A stretch of 23,741 bases of DNA, from positions 1 through 23,741 of the forward strand of contig NZ_JAFFPU010000077.1 in NCBI RefSeq assembly GCF_016919175.1, in the 5' to 3' direction. A program made the translations under genes and the position numbers. Shown here in pieces: positions 6,966-15,877 of the stretch; the first letter of the stretch is position 1, and each line of letters opens with the position of its first letter. The notes below the pieces were generated by a model that saw only the letters and a list, made by a program, of their open reading frames with translations, was not told the DNA's origin and made no database searches. This stretch comes from Leptospira ainlahdjerensis (GTDB lineage: Bacteria > Spirochaetota > Leptospiria > Leptospirales > Leptospiraceae).

Positions 6966-7916
6966 TCAAGGATTCGAAACTGCGCTTTTTTTCTTTCCGG
7001 AGGAAGTTGTCTTTTTTTTCAACTTCAAAGAAGAATCCTTTATTTCCGAAGGAACTTTTTCTCGAACTATGGTTTCCAAAAACGCCTGAATATCTTCAAA
7101 CACGGGTTCTCTGTGTTCGGGATATTCGTTCATCAACTCGTGATAAAGACCCGGATAAATTTTAATTCTTTTGTTTCGATAGATTAGATTTTTATAAAGC
7201 TCCGCGGAACCGTTCACGTCGACGAGACCGTCTTCTTGTCCGTGAAGAATAAAAACCGGACATCGAAGTATTCCAGCTTTTTTGATCAACTTAGGCCCTA
7301 TCTCCAAAAGTTCCGATCCCATTCTTAAAGAAACCTTACCGTGAACCAGCGGATCCTGACGATACGCTTCGATCACGTCCGGATCGTGGGAAAGAAATTG
7401 AAGATCCAGCTCTGCATCCACGGTCATCGATGGTGAAAGTTTACTCAAAAAACCCGCCGCTATTTTTTTTAGCTGCTTTTTGAAATCCATCCTTACCAGC
7501 AAAGCCGGAGAGGAAAGAATCAAACCCAGAATGCCGTCTTGATTGATTCCTTCTTGAGAATAACGAAGCGCGACGGCTCCTCCCAACGAATGACCTAATA
7601 GGAAAAAACGATCCTTCTGTTCCCTTTTTAAAACCTCGTTCGCGAAGTCCGAAAGATCGCGAACATACTGATCGAAAGAATCCGCATGTCCTCTTCTTCC
7701 TTCCGATTTACCGTGACCTCTCATATCGAAAGAATAAAAATTAATATCGCTTTTTGCAAAAAAACGAAGCAAGTTCGTATAACGGCCGCTATGTTCTCCG
7801 AAGCCGTGATGAAAGATCATCAAACGATTCGCATTCGGTTTTGTCCAAGATTGACAGTATAACTTTGATTTATCGGAGCTTGATAGAATGTGGAATTCTT
7901 TGTGGTGAAAGGTCAT
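6966..7916 (-). CDS. Alpha/beta hydrolase, monoacylglycerol lipase-like (serine aminopeptidase S33 / Hydrolase_4)
   Basis: A 316-residue cytoplasmic alpha/beta hydrolase of the monoacylglycerol-lipase/lysophospholipase group. Motifs in order: the oxyanion segment FHHGFGEHSGRY (35-46), FDMRGHGKSEGRRGH (63-77), the nucleophile elbow GHSLGG with S110, HGQEDGLVD with acid D229, and LYHELMNE with H259. The triad S110-D229-H259 is thus complete. The family cuts fatty acids from monoacylglycerols or lysophospholipids. The C-terminal 30 residues are an unusual lysine-rich tail (KLKKKTTSSGKKK) beyond the hydrolase fold, possibly for binding acidic lipid. There is no signal peptide. It is divergent from an MFS transporter, with a palindrome in between that may control either gene. 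Exact substrate is inferred. Confidence 0.87.
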   Translation of the reverse strand: MTFHHKEFHILSSSDKSKLYCQSWTKPNANRLMIFHHGFGEHSGRYTNLLRFFAKSDINFYSFDMRGHGKSEGRRGHADSFDQYVRDLSDFANEVLKREQKDRFFLLGHSLGGAVALRYSQEGINQDGILGLILSSPALLVRMDFKKQLKKIAAGFLSKLSPSMTVDAELDLQFLSHDPDVIEAYRQDPLVHGKVSLRMGSELLEIGPKLIKKAGILRCPVFILHGQEDGLVDVNGSAELYKNLIYRNKRIKIYPGLYHELMNEYPEHREPVFEDIQAFLETIVREKVPSEIKDSSLKLKKKTTSSGKKKSAVSNP

Positions 7917-8010
7917 TGGAAAAACCGAATTATCTGGAAGAAAGGAATCATCAAAACAACAGGGGTCAACTAAATATTCTTTCTTGAGTAAAGAAAGATC
8001 TATTTTTCAA

Positions 8011-8025
8011 TTCTAAAATTTAGAA
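8011..8025. promoter_or_regulatory. Perfect 7-1-7 palindrome, candidate Fur/PerR-type operator
   Basis: TTCTAAA-A-TTTAGAA is a perfect 7-1-7 inverted repeat in the 258-bp divergent gap between the hydrolase (minus) and MFS (plus) genes. The layout is that of Fur-family boxes (classical PerR consensus TTATAAT-N-ATTATAA), and each half matches that consensus at five of seven positions. It is 95 bp from the hydrolase start and 150 bp from the MFS start. Regulator and regulation are inferred. Confidence 0.42.
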
Positions 8026-8165
8026 AACAAACATTTAACCTGTCTATGTCTCGTTACTTTCACTCCCAAGAGGGATTCCAAAATCTGAAAGTGCGAGTAA
8101 AGTTTCCTTGAGTTTTCCCCCGCTCGATTCATTGTTTGGAATTCTTTAATAAACAAAGAGACTCT

Positions 8166-8169
8166 GGAG
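8166..8169 (+). promoter_or_regulatory. Ribosome binding site deciding the MFS start
   Basis: GGAG five nucleotides before the ATG at 8175 supports that start. The alternative in-frame TTG at 8136 has no comparable site. Confidence 0.6.
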
Positions 8170-8174
8170 AGAAC

Positions 8175-9563
8175 ATGGAAAAAAGACCCTCGGAACAAAG
8201 CCTACTCCGCTTTTTCGGGTTGGGAGAACTGGCAAACCACGGATGGAATGCAATCCTCGCGTTTTGGATGATCATGGGAATGGCGTTCTTTCTGTTCGCG
8301 GATCAAAATCTAATCGCGCCTAACTTAAGAAACATCGGCGCGTCTTTCGGACTGAACAGCCAGGAGGACGTAGATTGGTATATCGGAGGGATCATTCCGA
8401 TTCTCTTTTTTATCTTGGGCGGCGCGGTTTCCGTGAGTATGGGATATCTTTCCCAAAGGTATTCTAGAAAAACTCTCATCATCTTCTCTGTCTTCTTAGG
8501 CGAGATTCCTTGTTTTCTTTCAGGCTTCGCGACGAGCTACACCGAGTTCGTAATCTACAGAACTCTCACGGGTTTCGGATTGGGGGGAATTTTTCCTCTT
8601 CTTTTTACCGTCCTTGGAGATTATTTCTCGGATAAATCCAGATCCACCGCGGCGGCCTACGTTTCGCTTTCGATGGGAATCGGACTTGGCGTAGGACAGT
8701 TGTTAGGCGGAATTTTAGGAAACGCCGATCCGATCAACGGATGGAGAATGAGTTTTATTTATCTTTCAGTTCCTTCTTTTTTCTTTGCGCTCGTCTACTG
8801 GGTTTTTTGCAAGGAACCGATTCGAGGCGGTGGGGAAACGGAGTGGCAGGGAATCGCGGATAAATTTCCGGAAGAAAGTTTTCATCTTCGATGGAGCGAT
8901 ATTCGGCTTCTCTTTCAAAACAAAACGAACATAGGAATTTTTCTACAAGGAATTCCTGGTTGCGTTCCTTGGGGAGTTTTCTTTGTCTTTTTAGTGGACT
9001 ATTACGAATCCTCGTATCATCTCGATAAGGCGACCGCGACGATGCTTCTCACTTACGCCGCGATCGGAGTTTTTGCGGGAACTTTTTTCGGCGGAGTCAT
9101 CGGACAAAGGATCTACAATTATAACAAAAGACTGCTTCCGATCTTTTGTATGACGAGTATCTTTCTCGGAATTCTACCCTGTCTTTACCTTTTGAAAGCG
9201 GAGAACATCGCGACTTCGGGAACGTTTATCGTTGTTAATCTGATCGCCGGGTTCCTCATTTCCCTCACCGGACCTAACGTAAGAGCCACATTAATCAATG
9301 TGAATATTCCAAAAAACAGAAGTAGCATGTTCGCTCTCTATAATCTTACCGACGATTTAGGAAAAGGACTCGGGCCCGCTATGAGCGCCGTGATCCTCGG
9401 ATTGACCCCGGGAGATCGTTCTTTGGGACTTTCGATTTCGGTTCTCTTTTGGATCCCTTGCGCCTTATTTTGGATCATGGTCTTGAATAATTTCGAAAAA
9501 GACGAAAAAGACGTGCATGATTATCTGGTTCAAGAAGCAGAAAAAATAAGGGGAACCGCTTAA
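8175..9563 (+). CDS. MFS transporter, Spinster-like
   Basis: A 462-residue inner-membrane carrier of the major facilitator superfamily with about twelve hydrophobic segments. Visible MFS signatures are GYLSQRYSRKTL in the loop after helix 2 (motif A-like), RTLTGFGLGGIFPLL in helix 4, and a second-half loop GVIGQRIYNYNKR. The long DQNLIAPNLRNIGASFGL after helix 1 and the overall pattern recall Spinster-type carriers, which move lysophospholipids or sphingolipids in other organisms; this subfamily call is tentative. The start at 8175 is chosen for its GGAG site. The gene runs directly into mtnC with no gap, so the two are probably co-transcribed, and a link to methylthio compounds is possible but unproven. 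The divergent neighbour is a lipase-like hydrolase, which would suit a lipid carrier. Confidence 0.85.
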   Translation: MEKRPSEQSLLRFFGLGELANHGWNAILAFWMIMGMAFFLFADQNLIAPNLRNIGASFGLNSQEDVDWYIGGIIPILFFILGGAVSVSMGYLSQRYSRKTLIIFSVFLGEIPCFLSGFATSYTEFVIYRTLTGFGLGGIFPLLFTVLGDYFSDKSRSTAAAYVSLSMGIGLGVGQLLGGILGNADPINGWRMSFIYLSVPSFFFALVYWVFCKEPIRGGGETEWQGIADKFPEESFHLRWSDIRLLFQNKTNIGIFLQGIPGCVPWGVFFVFLVDYYESSYHLDKATATMLLTYAAIGVFAGTFFGGVIGQRIYNYNKRLLPIFCMTSIFLGILPCLYLLKAENIATSGTFIVVNLIAGFLISLTGPNVRATLINVNIPKNRSSMFALYNLTDDLGKGLGPAMSAVILGLTPGDRSLGLSISVLFWIPCALFWIMVLNNFEKDEKDVHDYLVQEAEKIRGTA

Positions 9564-10277
9564 TTGAATCTTGGGCCTATTGAGTTATTTTTATTCGACA
9601 TCGAAGGTACGACCACGCCGATCGCATTCGTGCATAAGGTTCTCTTTCCGTATTCCGTCCAAAAGATGGATTCTTTTTTTCAAACCTCGGTCTTGGAAAA
9701 AGAATGGAAAGAGAAACTTTTAGAGGAAGCAAGGAACGACTCTACTTACAAAGGAAAAATAGGAGATTCCCCGGAGGATCTGAGCGCCTATTGTAAACAT
9801 CTCGTTTCCGTAGATCGGAAAAGCGGCCCGTTAAAAGAAATCCAAGGAAGAATCTGGAAGATCGGATATGAAAGCGGAGAACTGAAAAGTCTGATGTTTC
9901 CGGACGTTCCTGAATTCTTAAAAAGAATTCAATCCTCCGGAAAAAAGGCCGCAGTCTATTCTTCGGGAAGCGTTCAAGCGCAAAAGTTAATATTCGAATA
10001 TTCAGAATCCGGCAATCTTAAGAATTTTTTTTCGGGATACTTCGACACCGCCGTCGGCGGTAAAAGAGAGTCTTCCAGTTATTCAAAGATCGCAAAAGAG
10101 CTCGAAGTGGAACCGAGAAGAATCCTATTCTTCACCGATATCAAAGAAGAAGCGGACGCCGCGATCGGAGCGGATCTCAGGGCGGCGATTTTAGAACGAC
10201 CCGGTAATTCAAAACAACCGGAACATTCATATCTGAGGCTTTCCTCTTTCGAGAGCTTGAACCCAGCTCGCTCTTAA
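9564..10277 (+). CDS. mtnC: Acireductone synthase (enolase-phosphatase E1) MtnC
   Basis: A 237-residue HAD-superfamily enzyme of the methionine salvage pathway. It enolises 2,3-diketo-5-methylthiopentyl-1-phosphate and removes its phosphate, giving acireductone. Motifs: DIEGTT with nucleophile D12 and E14, SSGS (133-136), K167 in VGGKRES, and FFTDIKEEADAA with D192. Length fits the family. The start must be non-ATG: the first ATG lies after the nucleophile motif, whereas the TTG at 9564 lies directly after the MFS stop (TAA-TTG), with AAGGGGAA about 8 nt upstream. This packing implies translational coupling to the transporter. No other mtn gene (mtnA, B, D or K) is in the window, so the rest of the pathway must be elsewhere or absent. 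Confidence 0.92.
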   Translation: MNLGPIELFLFDIEGTTTPIAFVHKVLFPYSVQKMDSFFQTSVLEKEWKEKLLEEARNDSTYKGKIGDSPEDLSAYCKHLVSVDRKSGPLKEIQGRIWKIGYESGELKSLMFPDVPEFLKRIQSSGKKAAVYSSGSVQAQKLIFEYSESGNLKNFFSGYFDTAVGGKRESSSYSKIAKELEVEPRRILFFTDIKEEADAAIGADLRAAILERPGNSKQPEHSYLRLSSFESLNPARS

Positions 10278-10590
10278 AATCCTTTTGATAGTAAGTCGAA
10301 TTCAAAGAACTCGAAAACTCCAATAAAAGCTGAAGAAAATAAGAGCGTATCCGAAAATCCAAAATCGGAGAATTCCAGTATTTTTAAACGACGGGACATC
10401 TTTCGAAAGTCGAAGATAACAAAATACAAACGGTCCTAGGAACGATTCCTAATTTTCCTTTGAGTTTTCGGAACAAGCTAAGCAACAGTCTTTAGAAAGA
10501 ATCGGATCCTCTACGATTTCCACGGGTTGAAACCGCAAAATCGTTTCTTTTTTTCCGAGTAGGATCCTACAAACGGCCGATCTTTGGAAG
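10278..10590. other. 313-bp gap without a convincing gene
   Basis: The stretch is A-rich near mtnC and holds no recognised RNA or terminator. On the minus strand an open frame ending at 10449 would encode a short C-terminal piece with a CCLAC cluster, but it overlaps the start of the plus-strand TPR gene and lacks a good start. The promoter of the TPR gene presumably lies here; I cannot point to clear -35/-10 boxes. Confidence 0.5.
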
Positions 10591-11790
10591 GTGAGAACCT
10601 TTCTGATTTCCATTCTTCTTTTTCTAATTTCGATTCCCACGGGAATGCCGGAAGCCCGAGAACTCGTATATGCGTTTCGAGAACCAGGTAAACCCGAAAA
10701 AGAAAAGATGATTCTTGTTGGAGAAACCGTTCTTTATGATAAGGTAAAGCCGATCGAGGAAGAGGGAAAAAATAAGAATCTGGATATCGGTGTGGACACG
10801 AGAGCCGATCTGGTTACGATCAAGATCAATTATGATCCGGGTTTAAGAGTCGGACAAATCCTTTATCTCATAGAAAAAGATTTCGATCATAAGAATTACA
10901 AAAACGGAAACATCGTCGCGCAGATCGAAATCAAATCGATTTTTCAAACTTCCTTTATCGGTAAAAGAGCGAGAGGAATCGGAAATCTGGGTTTGGTAAA
11001 AGACAGAAATCTTATGGTGGCGGCGCCTCTCGTCTCCGAAAAAATCGAATCCGCAATCGTTGAAAGAAAAAAAGGGGACTACCACCTTTCCCGAAACGAG
11101 GTCGCGGAATCCATACGTTCTTATAAACATACGATCAGCCTCGATCCTTCCTCGCCGATGGGCCATTTCCGCTTAGGATTACTCTACAAAAAAACGGGCG
11201 AGGCTTATATCTCAGCTGGTTCGGAATTTTCAATGGCTTGGAAAAACCGGAAACGTTTCGGAAACACCCAGGAAGAATTGGAATTTTACGTAGAATATAT
11301 AGACTACTTGAATCATAAATACGAAACGGAAGGATTTAAGAATCCTACGATTCTATCAAAGTCCATGGACGTAATTCGAGAAGCCTTTAAATTGACAAAG
11401 GTCGATTCCGAACTTTTGATCCACTCGGCTACCACCTATTATTATCTTTTTAGGGAAGAATCCAGACCGGGCAAATCTCCTGGTGAAGCCTCGGCAAAAA
11501 GAAAAAAATCCGACGCCTACTTTGAAATTTCGGAAAAACTTACGAGAAACTCCGATCTCCTCAATCCGTCGGATTATCGAGTTCATCTTCTTGCGTGCAA
11601 ACTCTATATCGATAAGATTACGGAACTCACATCCGAATCCGGACAAAGTAGCCTTGGAGAACTGGAACAGATCGCCAATTTGAAAAGGCAGTTAGGCGAC
11701 TCTTTTGAAAAATACAAAACGTTTAAACCGGCGTCGCAGCCTGGAGATCCTTATTTACTTAAAGCTCCGTCTCTCATCGGCTCACTCTGA
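10591..11790 (+). CDS. Exported TPR-containing protein, unknown function
   Basis: A 399-residue protein with a GTG start and a signal peptide (hydrophobic stretch [11 protein letters not shown], cleavage likely near GMPEARE). The first mature part (about 24-150) is probably beta-rich and holds [20 protein letters not shown] and [13 protein letters not shown], recalling the stress-type beta domains in other Leptospira envelope proteins; I cannot name it. The second half is helical with TPR-like repeats ([24 protein letters not shown] across about 171-194). GTG is the most upstream in-frame start; a GGAAG abuts it rather than lying at ideal spacing, so the start is the least certain part. The next possible ATG (residue 19) would destroy the signal peptide. 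Its stop overlaps the convergent PilZ gene by 9 bp. Confidence 0.78.
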   Translation: MRTFLISILLFLISIPTGMPEARELVYAFREPGKPEKEKMILVGETVLYDKVKPIEEEGKNKNLDIGVDTRADLVTIKINYDPGLRVGQILYLIEKDFDHKNYKNGNIVAQIEIKSIFQTSFIGKRARGIGNLGLVKDRNLMVAAPLVSEKIESAIVERKKGDYHLSRNEVAESIRSYKHTISLDPSSPMGHFRLGLLYKKTGEAYISAGSEFSMAWKNRKRFGNTQEELEFYVEYIDYLNHKYETEGFKNPTILSKSMDVIREAFKLTKVDSELLIHSATTYYYLFREESRPGKSPGEASAKRKKSDAYFEISEKLTRNSDLLNPSDYRVHLLACKLYIDKITELTSESGQSSLGELEQIANLKRQLGDSFEKYKTFKPASQPGDPYLLKAPSLIGSL

Positions 11791-13059
11791 AAGTATCTTT
11801 CGAGTTCTTGTAAAAATATATTTTTGAAGGATAAGCATGTCGTCCGGGTTGGAATCAAAAAAATTGACTCCGAGATTGAACTTTCCCTCACCTGCAACGA
11901 TATAACGGACGACCTCCCCTCTTAAAATCAGAGTTCTTTCCGTTAAGGGGATAAAAATTTTAATGATATTATGTTTTTTTAAATAATGAAAAATTCTTTC
12001 TTCGTCGATTTCAAATAAGAGCCCATTGATACTGATATCTACGACGCGGGTAGCCGCTTTTGTCTGACGGTAATTATCCGCGCGGATGAAAATTTTAGTC
12101 ATTGAATAGCTGAAGATTTCGGAGAGTTCGATCAGATATCCGACTTGAGAAGGTGTGATCGAATATCGATCCATCGCGGAGGCATAAACTCTTATATATC
12201 CGACAACGTCGTTAAAAAGTCTTATCGGAAGAATCATATATGAAACGAGAAAATCTCGAATTTCACTCTTCTGAAGGTCTCGAAAGAAATTATCAGCGTA
12301 GTCTTGCCCGTTCTCCAATACCATTCGGATGTATTCGTCCCTGTAGTTACCCACTTCGGAAGAATCCGTTTCACGGATATAATTGATTATCAAGGAAGTA
12401 TCGGGAATAAAAATCGGCTTATCGTGCCTTCTGATGAAGGTTTCCAAAAAGCTTTCCTTTTTTTCCCCGGAAAAAAAGACAATATCGTATTCCTTTGATA
12501 CGGTGGAAATATATTCTGAAATCATAATATTTATGAGACGAAGATCGGGATTGTCCTTTTTGATCTCCCTCATAAGGTTGTTAAACCTTTGTTCAACTTG
12601 AATATTTCTTCCGATCTCTCGCCCGCCTCCCGATAGGGAACGAAAGAGAATTACGTAATTCATAAATAAATCGTCGACGGAAACTCGGATGTTTTTTCGG
12701 AATGAGGCCGCTTGGAGTTCTGATGGAATTCTTATTTTAATTCCTTCTTCTAAAAATTCTAAGATAACCACTTCAAACTGATAGAGAATATTCATAATCT
12801 CGAAACTAATCTTTGCTCGAAGTGTGAGACCTTGTGTCGCGTTCGGGATTCTTAGGTTTACGGTCGTTTCCTCTATATCCTCGACGACCGCAAAATATTT
12901 TTGTCCGTCATAGTCGAAAGGGAATTCCACGTCGTCCGCTTTGAGATAATAGAAAAGATGTTTTACCAGATTGATATCGGTTCCGATAATCGTTTCTCCA
13001 AACATCGTTTCGAGAATGGTTATGAGTTCCTGTAAACTATCTGATCTGCCGACTGCCAT
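11782..13059 (-). CDS. PilZ-domain protein with long internal insertion (DUF1577-like)
   Basis: A 425-residue cytoplasmic protein likely to bind c-di-GMP. Residues about 25-118 resemble the YcgR N-terminal (PilZN) beta barrel. This leads into [18 protein letters not shown], where R121-KNI-R125 is a good RxxxR arginine pair. The matching DxSxxG half of PilZ is only found at DISING (D341, S343, G346), followed by the usual barrel strands to residue 425 ([17 protein letters not shown]). The roughly 200 residues between look like a separate alpha/beta GAF-like domain, including [18 protein letters not shown] (276-293). Such an arrangement fits a Leptospira family I recall as DUF1577, but that name is from memory. 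It would couple c-di-GMP to another signal. The ribosome site is weak. It converges on the TPR gene with a 9-bp overlap. Confidence 0.78.
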   Translation of the reverse strand: MAVGRSDSLQELITILETMFGETIIGTDINLVKHLFYYLKADDVEFPFDYDGQKYFAVVEDIEETTVNLRIPNATQGLTLRAKISFEIMNILYQFEVVILEFLEEGIKIRIPSELQAASFRKNIRVSVDDLFMNYVILFRSLSGGGREIGRNIQVEQRFNNLMREIKKDNPDLRLINIMISEYISTVSKEYDIVFFSGEKKESFLETFIRRHDKPIFIPDTSLIINYIRETDSSEVGNYRDEYIRMVLENGQDYADNFFRDLQKSEIRDFLVSYMILPIRLFNDVVGYIRVYASAMDRYSITPSQVGYLIELSEIFSYSMTKIFIRADNYRQTKAATRVVDISINGLLFEIDEERIFHYLKKHNIIKIFIPLTERTLILRGEVVRYIVAGEGKFNLGVNFFDSNPDDMLILQKYIFTRTRKILSE

Positions 13060-13217
13060 TGGGTTCTTGTGTTGAAAGGGAGAGTCTTTTTGAATATCGG
13101 CTTCCGCGAGGTCGGAATTCAGTCAGCTTCAGCGTAGGCGACATAAGGATTTAGAAAAGAGAACTGAAGCAAAAAAAAATCCCTGGGAAGGTTTCGGAAA
13201 AGCCCGAAAAAGAAGGT

Positions 13218-13745
13218 ATGGATACTAGAAAGTCGGAACTCAACCCGGAATTATTCGATATGATGAAACAGGGAAAGCTATCAGCTGGGAAAATCCTGGA
13301 TCTCATAGCTCTGAAAGAACTCGTAGATCGATTCGCAGTGACTCCTTTTATCGAAGAAGAAAAAATCGCCGAGATCAAAGAAAAAACCGGAGTGGAACCG
13401 GACATTCTGACCTGGGGGGATTATTTTCAAACCGAAATCGCGTCTAGATACTTTGAAAAGTCGGAACTCCAGTTTAAAAAGATCGTAGAAACGATTCGTT
13501 TCGATCTCATTTCCGCTCATCTGATCTTTTCGGGAAAGCCGGAATACTTTCAAGACTCGGTGAGGGGTCAGGCTTTAATTTCAAAATCAATCGATTCTAC
13601 TTTTTGGACCTTGGAAGACGAAGAAGCCCTTCATTTGGATACACTCCTCGAATACTTCACGCAAATGGGAATAGGAGAAAAACCGTTGACCGTCTCGGAT
13701 CGAATCTGGTATGAAAGCTTTGAGCTGGAGAAAAAAGCAGTTTAA
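13218..13745 (+). CDS. Conserved-looking hypothetical protein coupled to a crotonase
   Basis: A 175-residue acidic, mostly helical, soluble protein with no signal peptide and no cysteine. I do not recognise a family or catalytic motif. Notable stretches are a helical [20 protein letters not shown] near residues 17-36 and a C-terminal acidic region [24 protein letters not shown] precedes the ATG. Its stop overlaps the next start in TAATG (13743-13747), a strong sign that it is translated together with the crotonase-fold protein, so it may be a partner or regulator of that protein. The 158-bp gap upstream carries a GCTTCAG/CTGAAGC inverted repeat (13126-13170) that could fold in the leader. Confidence 0.75.
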   Translation: MDTRKSELNPELFDMMKQGKLSAGKILDLIALKELVDRFAVTPFIEEEKIAEIKEKTGVEPDILTWGDYFQTEIASRYFEKSELQFKKIVETIRFDLISAHLIFSGKPEYFQDSVRGQALISKSIDSTFWTLEDEEALHLDTLLEYFTQMGIGEKPLTVSDRIWYESFELEKKAV

Positions 13746-14545
13746 TGGGATTAATCGATCAAGACACTATCGATCTGGGTTCAGGGAACAAGATCCAGAT
13801 TTTAAGCTTAAATAACCCTGAGTCCAGAAATTCAATGACCCGCGAGATGGGTCTTGAGTTTAAGAAAATCGTGGAAAGTCTTTTAGACGCACCGGAAAAA
13901 TCAAAACCACGGGCAGTCATTCTAACCGGAAAGAATGAGATTTTTTCAGCCGGTGGAAATTTCGAACTCCTAAAATCATTCTCCACGAAAGATTTCGAGA
14001 CGAACAAAAAAACAATGTTCGAATTCTATAATCTTTTTTTATCCGTAAGAAGATTGGATATCCCTGTGATTTGCGCGGCGAACGGTCACGCAATTGGAGC
14101 AGGACTCTCTCTTGCATTTGCTTGTGATATCCGGGTTTTCGCGAACGAAGGAAAGTATCAATTTAACTTTGTTAAATTGGGAATTCATCCTGGAATGGGT
14201 TCAAGTTATATTGTGAAAGAACTTTTTGGAACTCATATGGCCAATCGACTTCTTTTTCTAGCGGAGACTTTGTCGGGAGACGACGCGTTTCGGGCCGGCC
14301 TTTGCAACGATGCAGTTCCTCAGAAGGAAGTGTTAGGAAGAGCGACAGAAATTGCCATCGCACTTTCTGAAAGCGCCCCTCTTGCACTGAGTGAATTGAA
14401 AAGAAATACTTACGACCGCGAGAAGTTAGAAACTGCCCTCAAAAAGGAAGCAGAATCGCAAGCGAGAAATTTTATCTCGGCAGATTTCAAAGAAACGATC
14501 AAAGCAATCGAACAAAAGAGAAAGCCTGAGTTTAAAGGAATCTAG
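13745..14545 (+). CDS. Enoyl-CoA hydratase/isomerase (crotonase) family protein lacking both classic glutamates
   Basis: A 266-residue crotonase-fold protein, a family acting on acyl-CoA thioesters through an oxyanion hole. The fold signatures are [11 protein letters not shown] (67-76, first oxyanion strand), [20 protein letters not shown] (112-131, second) and [16 protein letters not shown] (140-155). In hydratases the catalytic glutamates sit where this protein has S122 (GAGLSLA) and F142 (NFVKLG). The pattern FVKLGxxPGxGSS is closer to isomerase-type or other members, so calling it a hydratase would be unsafe. The start overlaps the stop of the preceding gene by one base (TAATG). The stop overlaps the convergent glycoside-hydrolase gene by 4 bp (CTAG). 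Family is confident; reaction unknown, with beta-oxidation or a CoA side pathway possible. Confidence 0.85.
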   Translation: MGLIDQDTIDLGSGNKIQILSLNNPESRNSMTREMGLEFKKIVESLLDAPEKSKPRAVILTGKNEIFSAGGNFELLKSFSTKDFETNKKTMFEFYNLFLSVRRLDIPVICAANGHAIGAGLSLAFACDIRVFANEGKYQFNFVKLGIHPGMGSSYIVKELFGTHMANRLLFLAETLSGDDAFRAGLCNDAVPQKEVLGRATEIAIALSESAPLALSELKRNTYDREKLETALKKEAESQARNFISADFKETIKAIEQKRKPEFKGI

Positions 14546-15717
14546 TTACTTCCCTTTTTCGTCTCTCGATCGTAATCCTTCAAAGCCTGGAAAGTAGAAT
14601 CATAATCGTTCCAGGCATTCCAAACCACAAAACCGTGCGCTCCACTATCATAAGCCGCTTTTACCTGTGCTTTTATATAATCGGAAAGGGAAAGCCCTGA
14701 CCTAGCGACTGACATATTGAATCCTTGGATATAAGGAATCACTCTTGTCGTTTTCAGAGATCTTTTTAGGGTGAGATGAGTTCCGTCATAGACGGTCTGA
14801 TATGGATCCTTGATTCGATTTGGCATCCCATAAAAGTGTGAGGGATATAACATTGGGTAAAGAACATCTACTACTTGGGCAAAAACCTCGACCTTTTGAC
14901 CAATGGAATCATTTTGATTAAAGGGGATCCGACCAAAAATATCCGCACCAATATAGGGCAAATTCTCGCACTTCAAAGTTTCGTTCCGGATATTCTTTAT
15001 AATGTTCGAAATATTCTTATAACGCATTTCGAACGAAAGTTTGAGCTGCAAATTATCAGCGTAGCGAATATAATCCAATTGAATTTCAGGAAATCCAGAT
15101 TGACATGCGGCGCGAATCGTCCTATGAATCGATATTATTTTTTGCTCGGATGGTTTTTCGGTCGGAAGCCCGCCGTCAAAATTCACAATCCGAGCTACTG
15201 GATAAAATCCCTCGGAAACCAAAGAGTTCAAAGTTTCTCTGGAAGGTGAATACGGTTGAACATCAATAACTAAAAAGTTCACGCCATGAACTTTGCTCTT
15301 CTTGCGGAGCTCTTCAAACGCTTTGACTTTCTTTAAAGTTCTCTGCGAAATATAAATTCCTCTAGAAAAATCCGGCGCCCTTTGATCAGGATTCGATACT
15401 GCATTCTCAACTACGTTCCCTATAGAATCCTTCTTTTGAGCAGTTACGACTCCGGATTCCTTTTCAAGAGTGAATTTTGCTGATTTCTTTTTCCATTTCG
15501 AATCTGTGACAGGGATTTCTTGATTTTTGCGGAAAGATTCGATTTCATTCTTATTTAAAAAAACTGGAGTTACGACTCCTAAATCAGGAATCTGTTTAAA
15601 CGAAAGGTCAGTTGTTTTTTTCTTGGAGGTATTTTTCGGGAAAGGGAGATCGAAATCCGAAAATACAGAAGTTATAAAAACGAAAAATATTAAAATTGAT
15701 AAAAGTATTTTATTCAC
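14542..15717 (-). CDS. Exported putative glycoside hydrolase (DUF4015/GHL13-like)
   Basis: A 391-residue secreted protein with a signal peptide ([20 protein letters not shown]). After a low-complexity Lys/Ser-rich spacer (about 28-115) comes a TIM-barrel-like domain starting at [17 protein letters not shown]. Signature pieces are [23 protein letters not shown] (acidic residues at a barrel strand end), [38 protein letters not shown] and [12 protein letters not shown]. These match the putative glycosyl hydrolase family DUF4015, often listed as GHL13. The start is a GTG with a poor ribosome site, but no other start keeps the signal peptide. A low-G+C zone surrounds it. The sugar substrate cannot be read from sequence; the protein may act on envelope glycans. 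Confidence 0.82.
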   Translation of the reverse strand: MNKILLSILIFFVFITSVFSDFDLPFPKNTSKKKTTDLSFKQIPDLGVVTPVFLNKNEIESFRKNQEIPVTDSKWKKKSAKFTLEKESGVVTAQKKDSIGNVVENAVSNPDQRAPDFSRGIYISQRTLKKVKAFEELRKKSKVHGVNFLVIDVQPYSPSRETLNSLVSEGFYPVARIVNFDGGLPTEKPSEQKIISIHRTIRAACQSGFPEIQLDYIRYADNLQLKLSFEMRYKNISNIIKNIRNETLKCENLPYIGADIFGRIPFNQNDSIGQKVEVFAQVVDVLYPMLYPSHFYGMPNRIKDPYQTVYDGTHLTLKRSLKTTRVIPYIQGFNMSVARSGLSLSDYIKAQVKAAYDSGAHGFVVWNAWNDYDSTFQALKDYDRETKKGSN

Positions 15718-15877
15718 GGGCTTGGAAAAATATCGAAAATAATTAAGTTCACAATTTAATGTCGGAATTCAACAATAAGAACTAAAAGATACTCGAAAAA
15801 ATATAGAGTGAGAATCAATTTCTTTTTCTAACTATTCAAAAGTTCCAAACCAATAGAAACTTCATAGGAGATCAAAA

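Noticed and set aside
10449..10640. Minus-strand open frame ending in a CCLAC cluster
   Set aside because: It overlaps the start of the exported TPR gene, has no clear ribosome site and no recognised family; noted only as a possible remnant.
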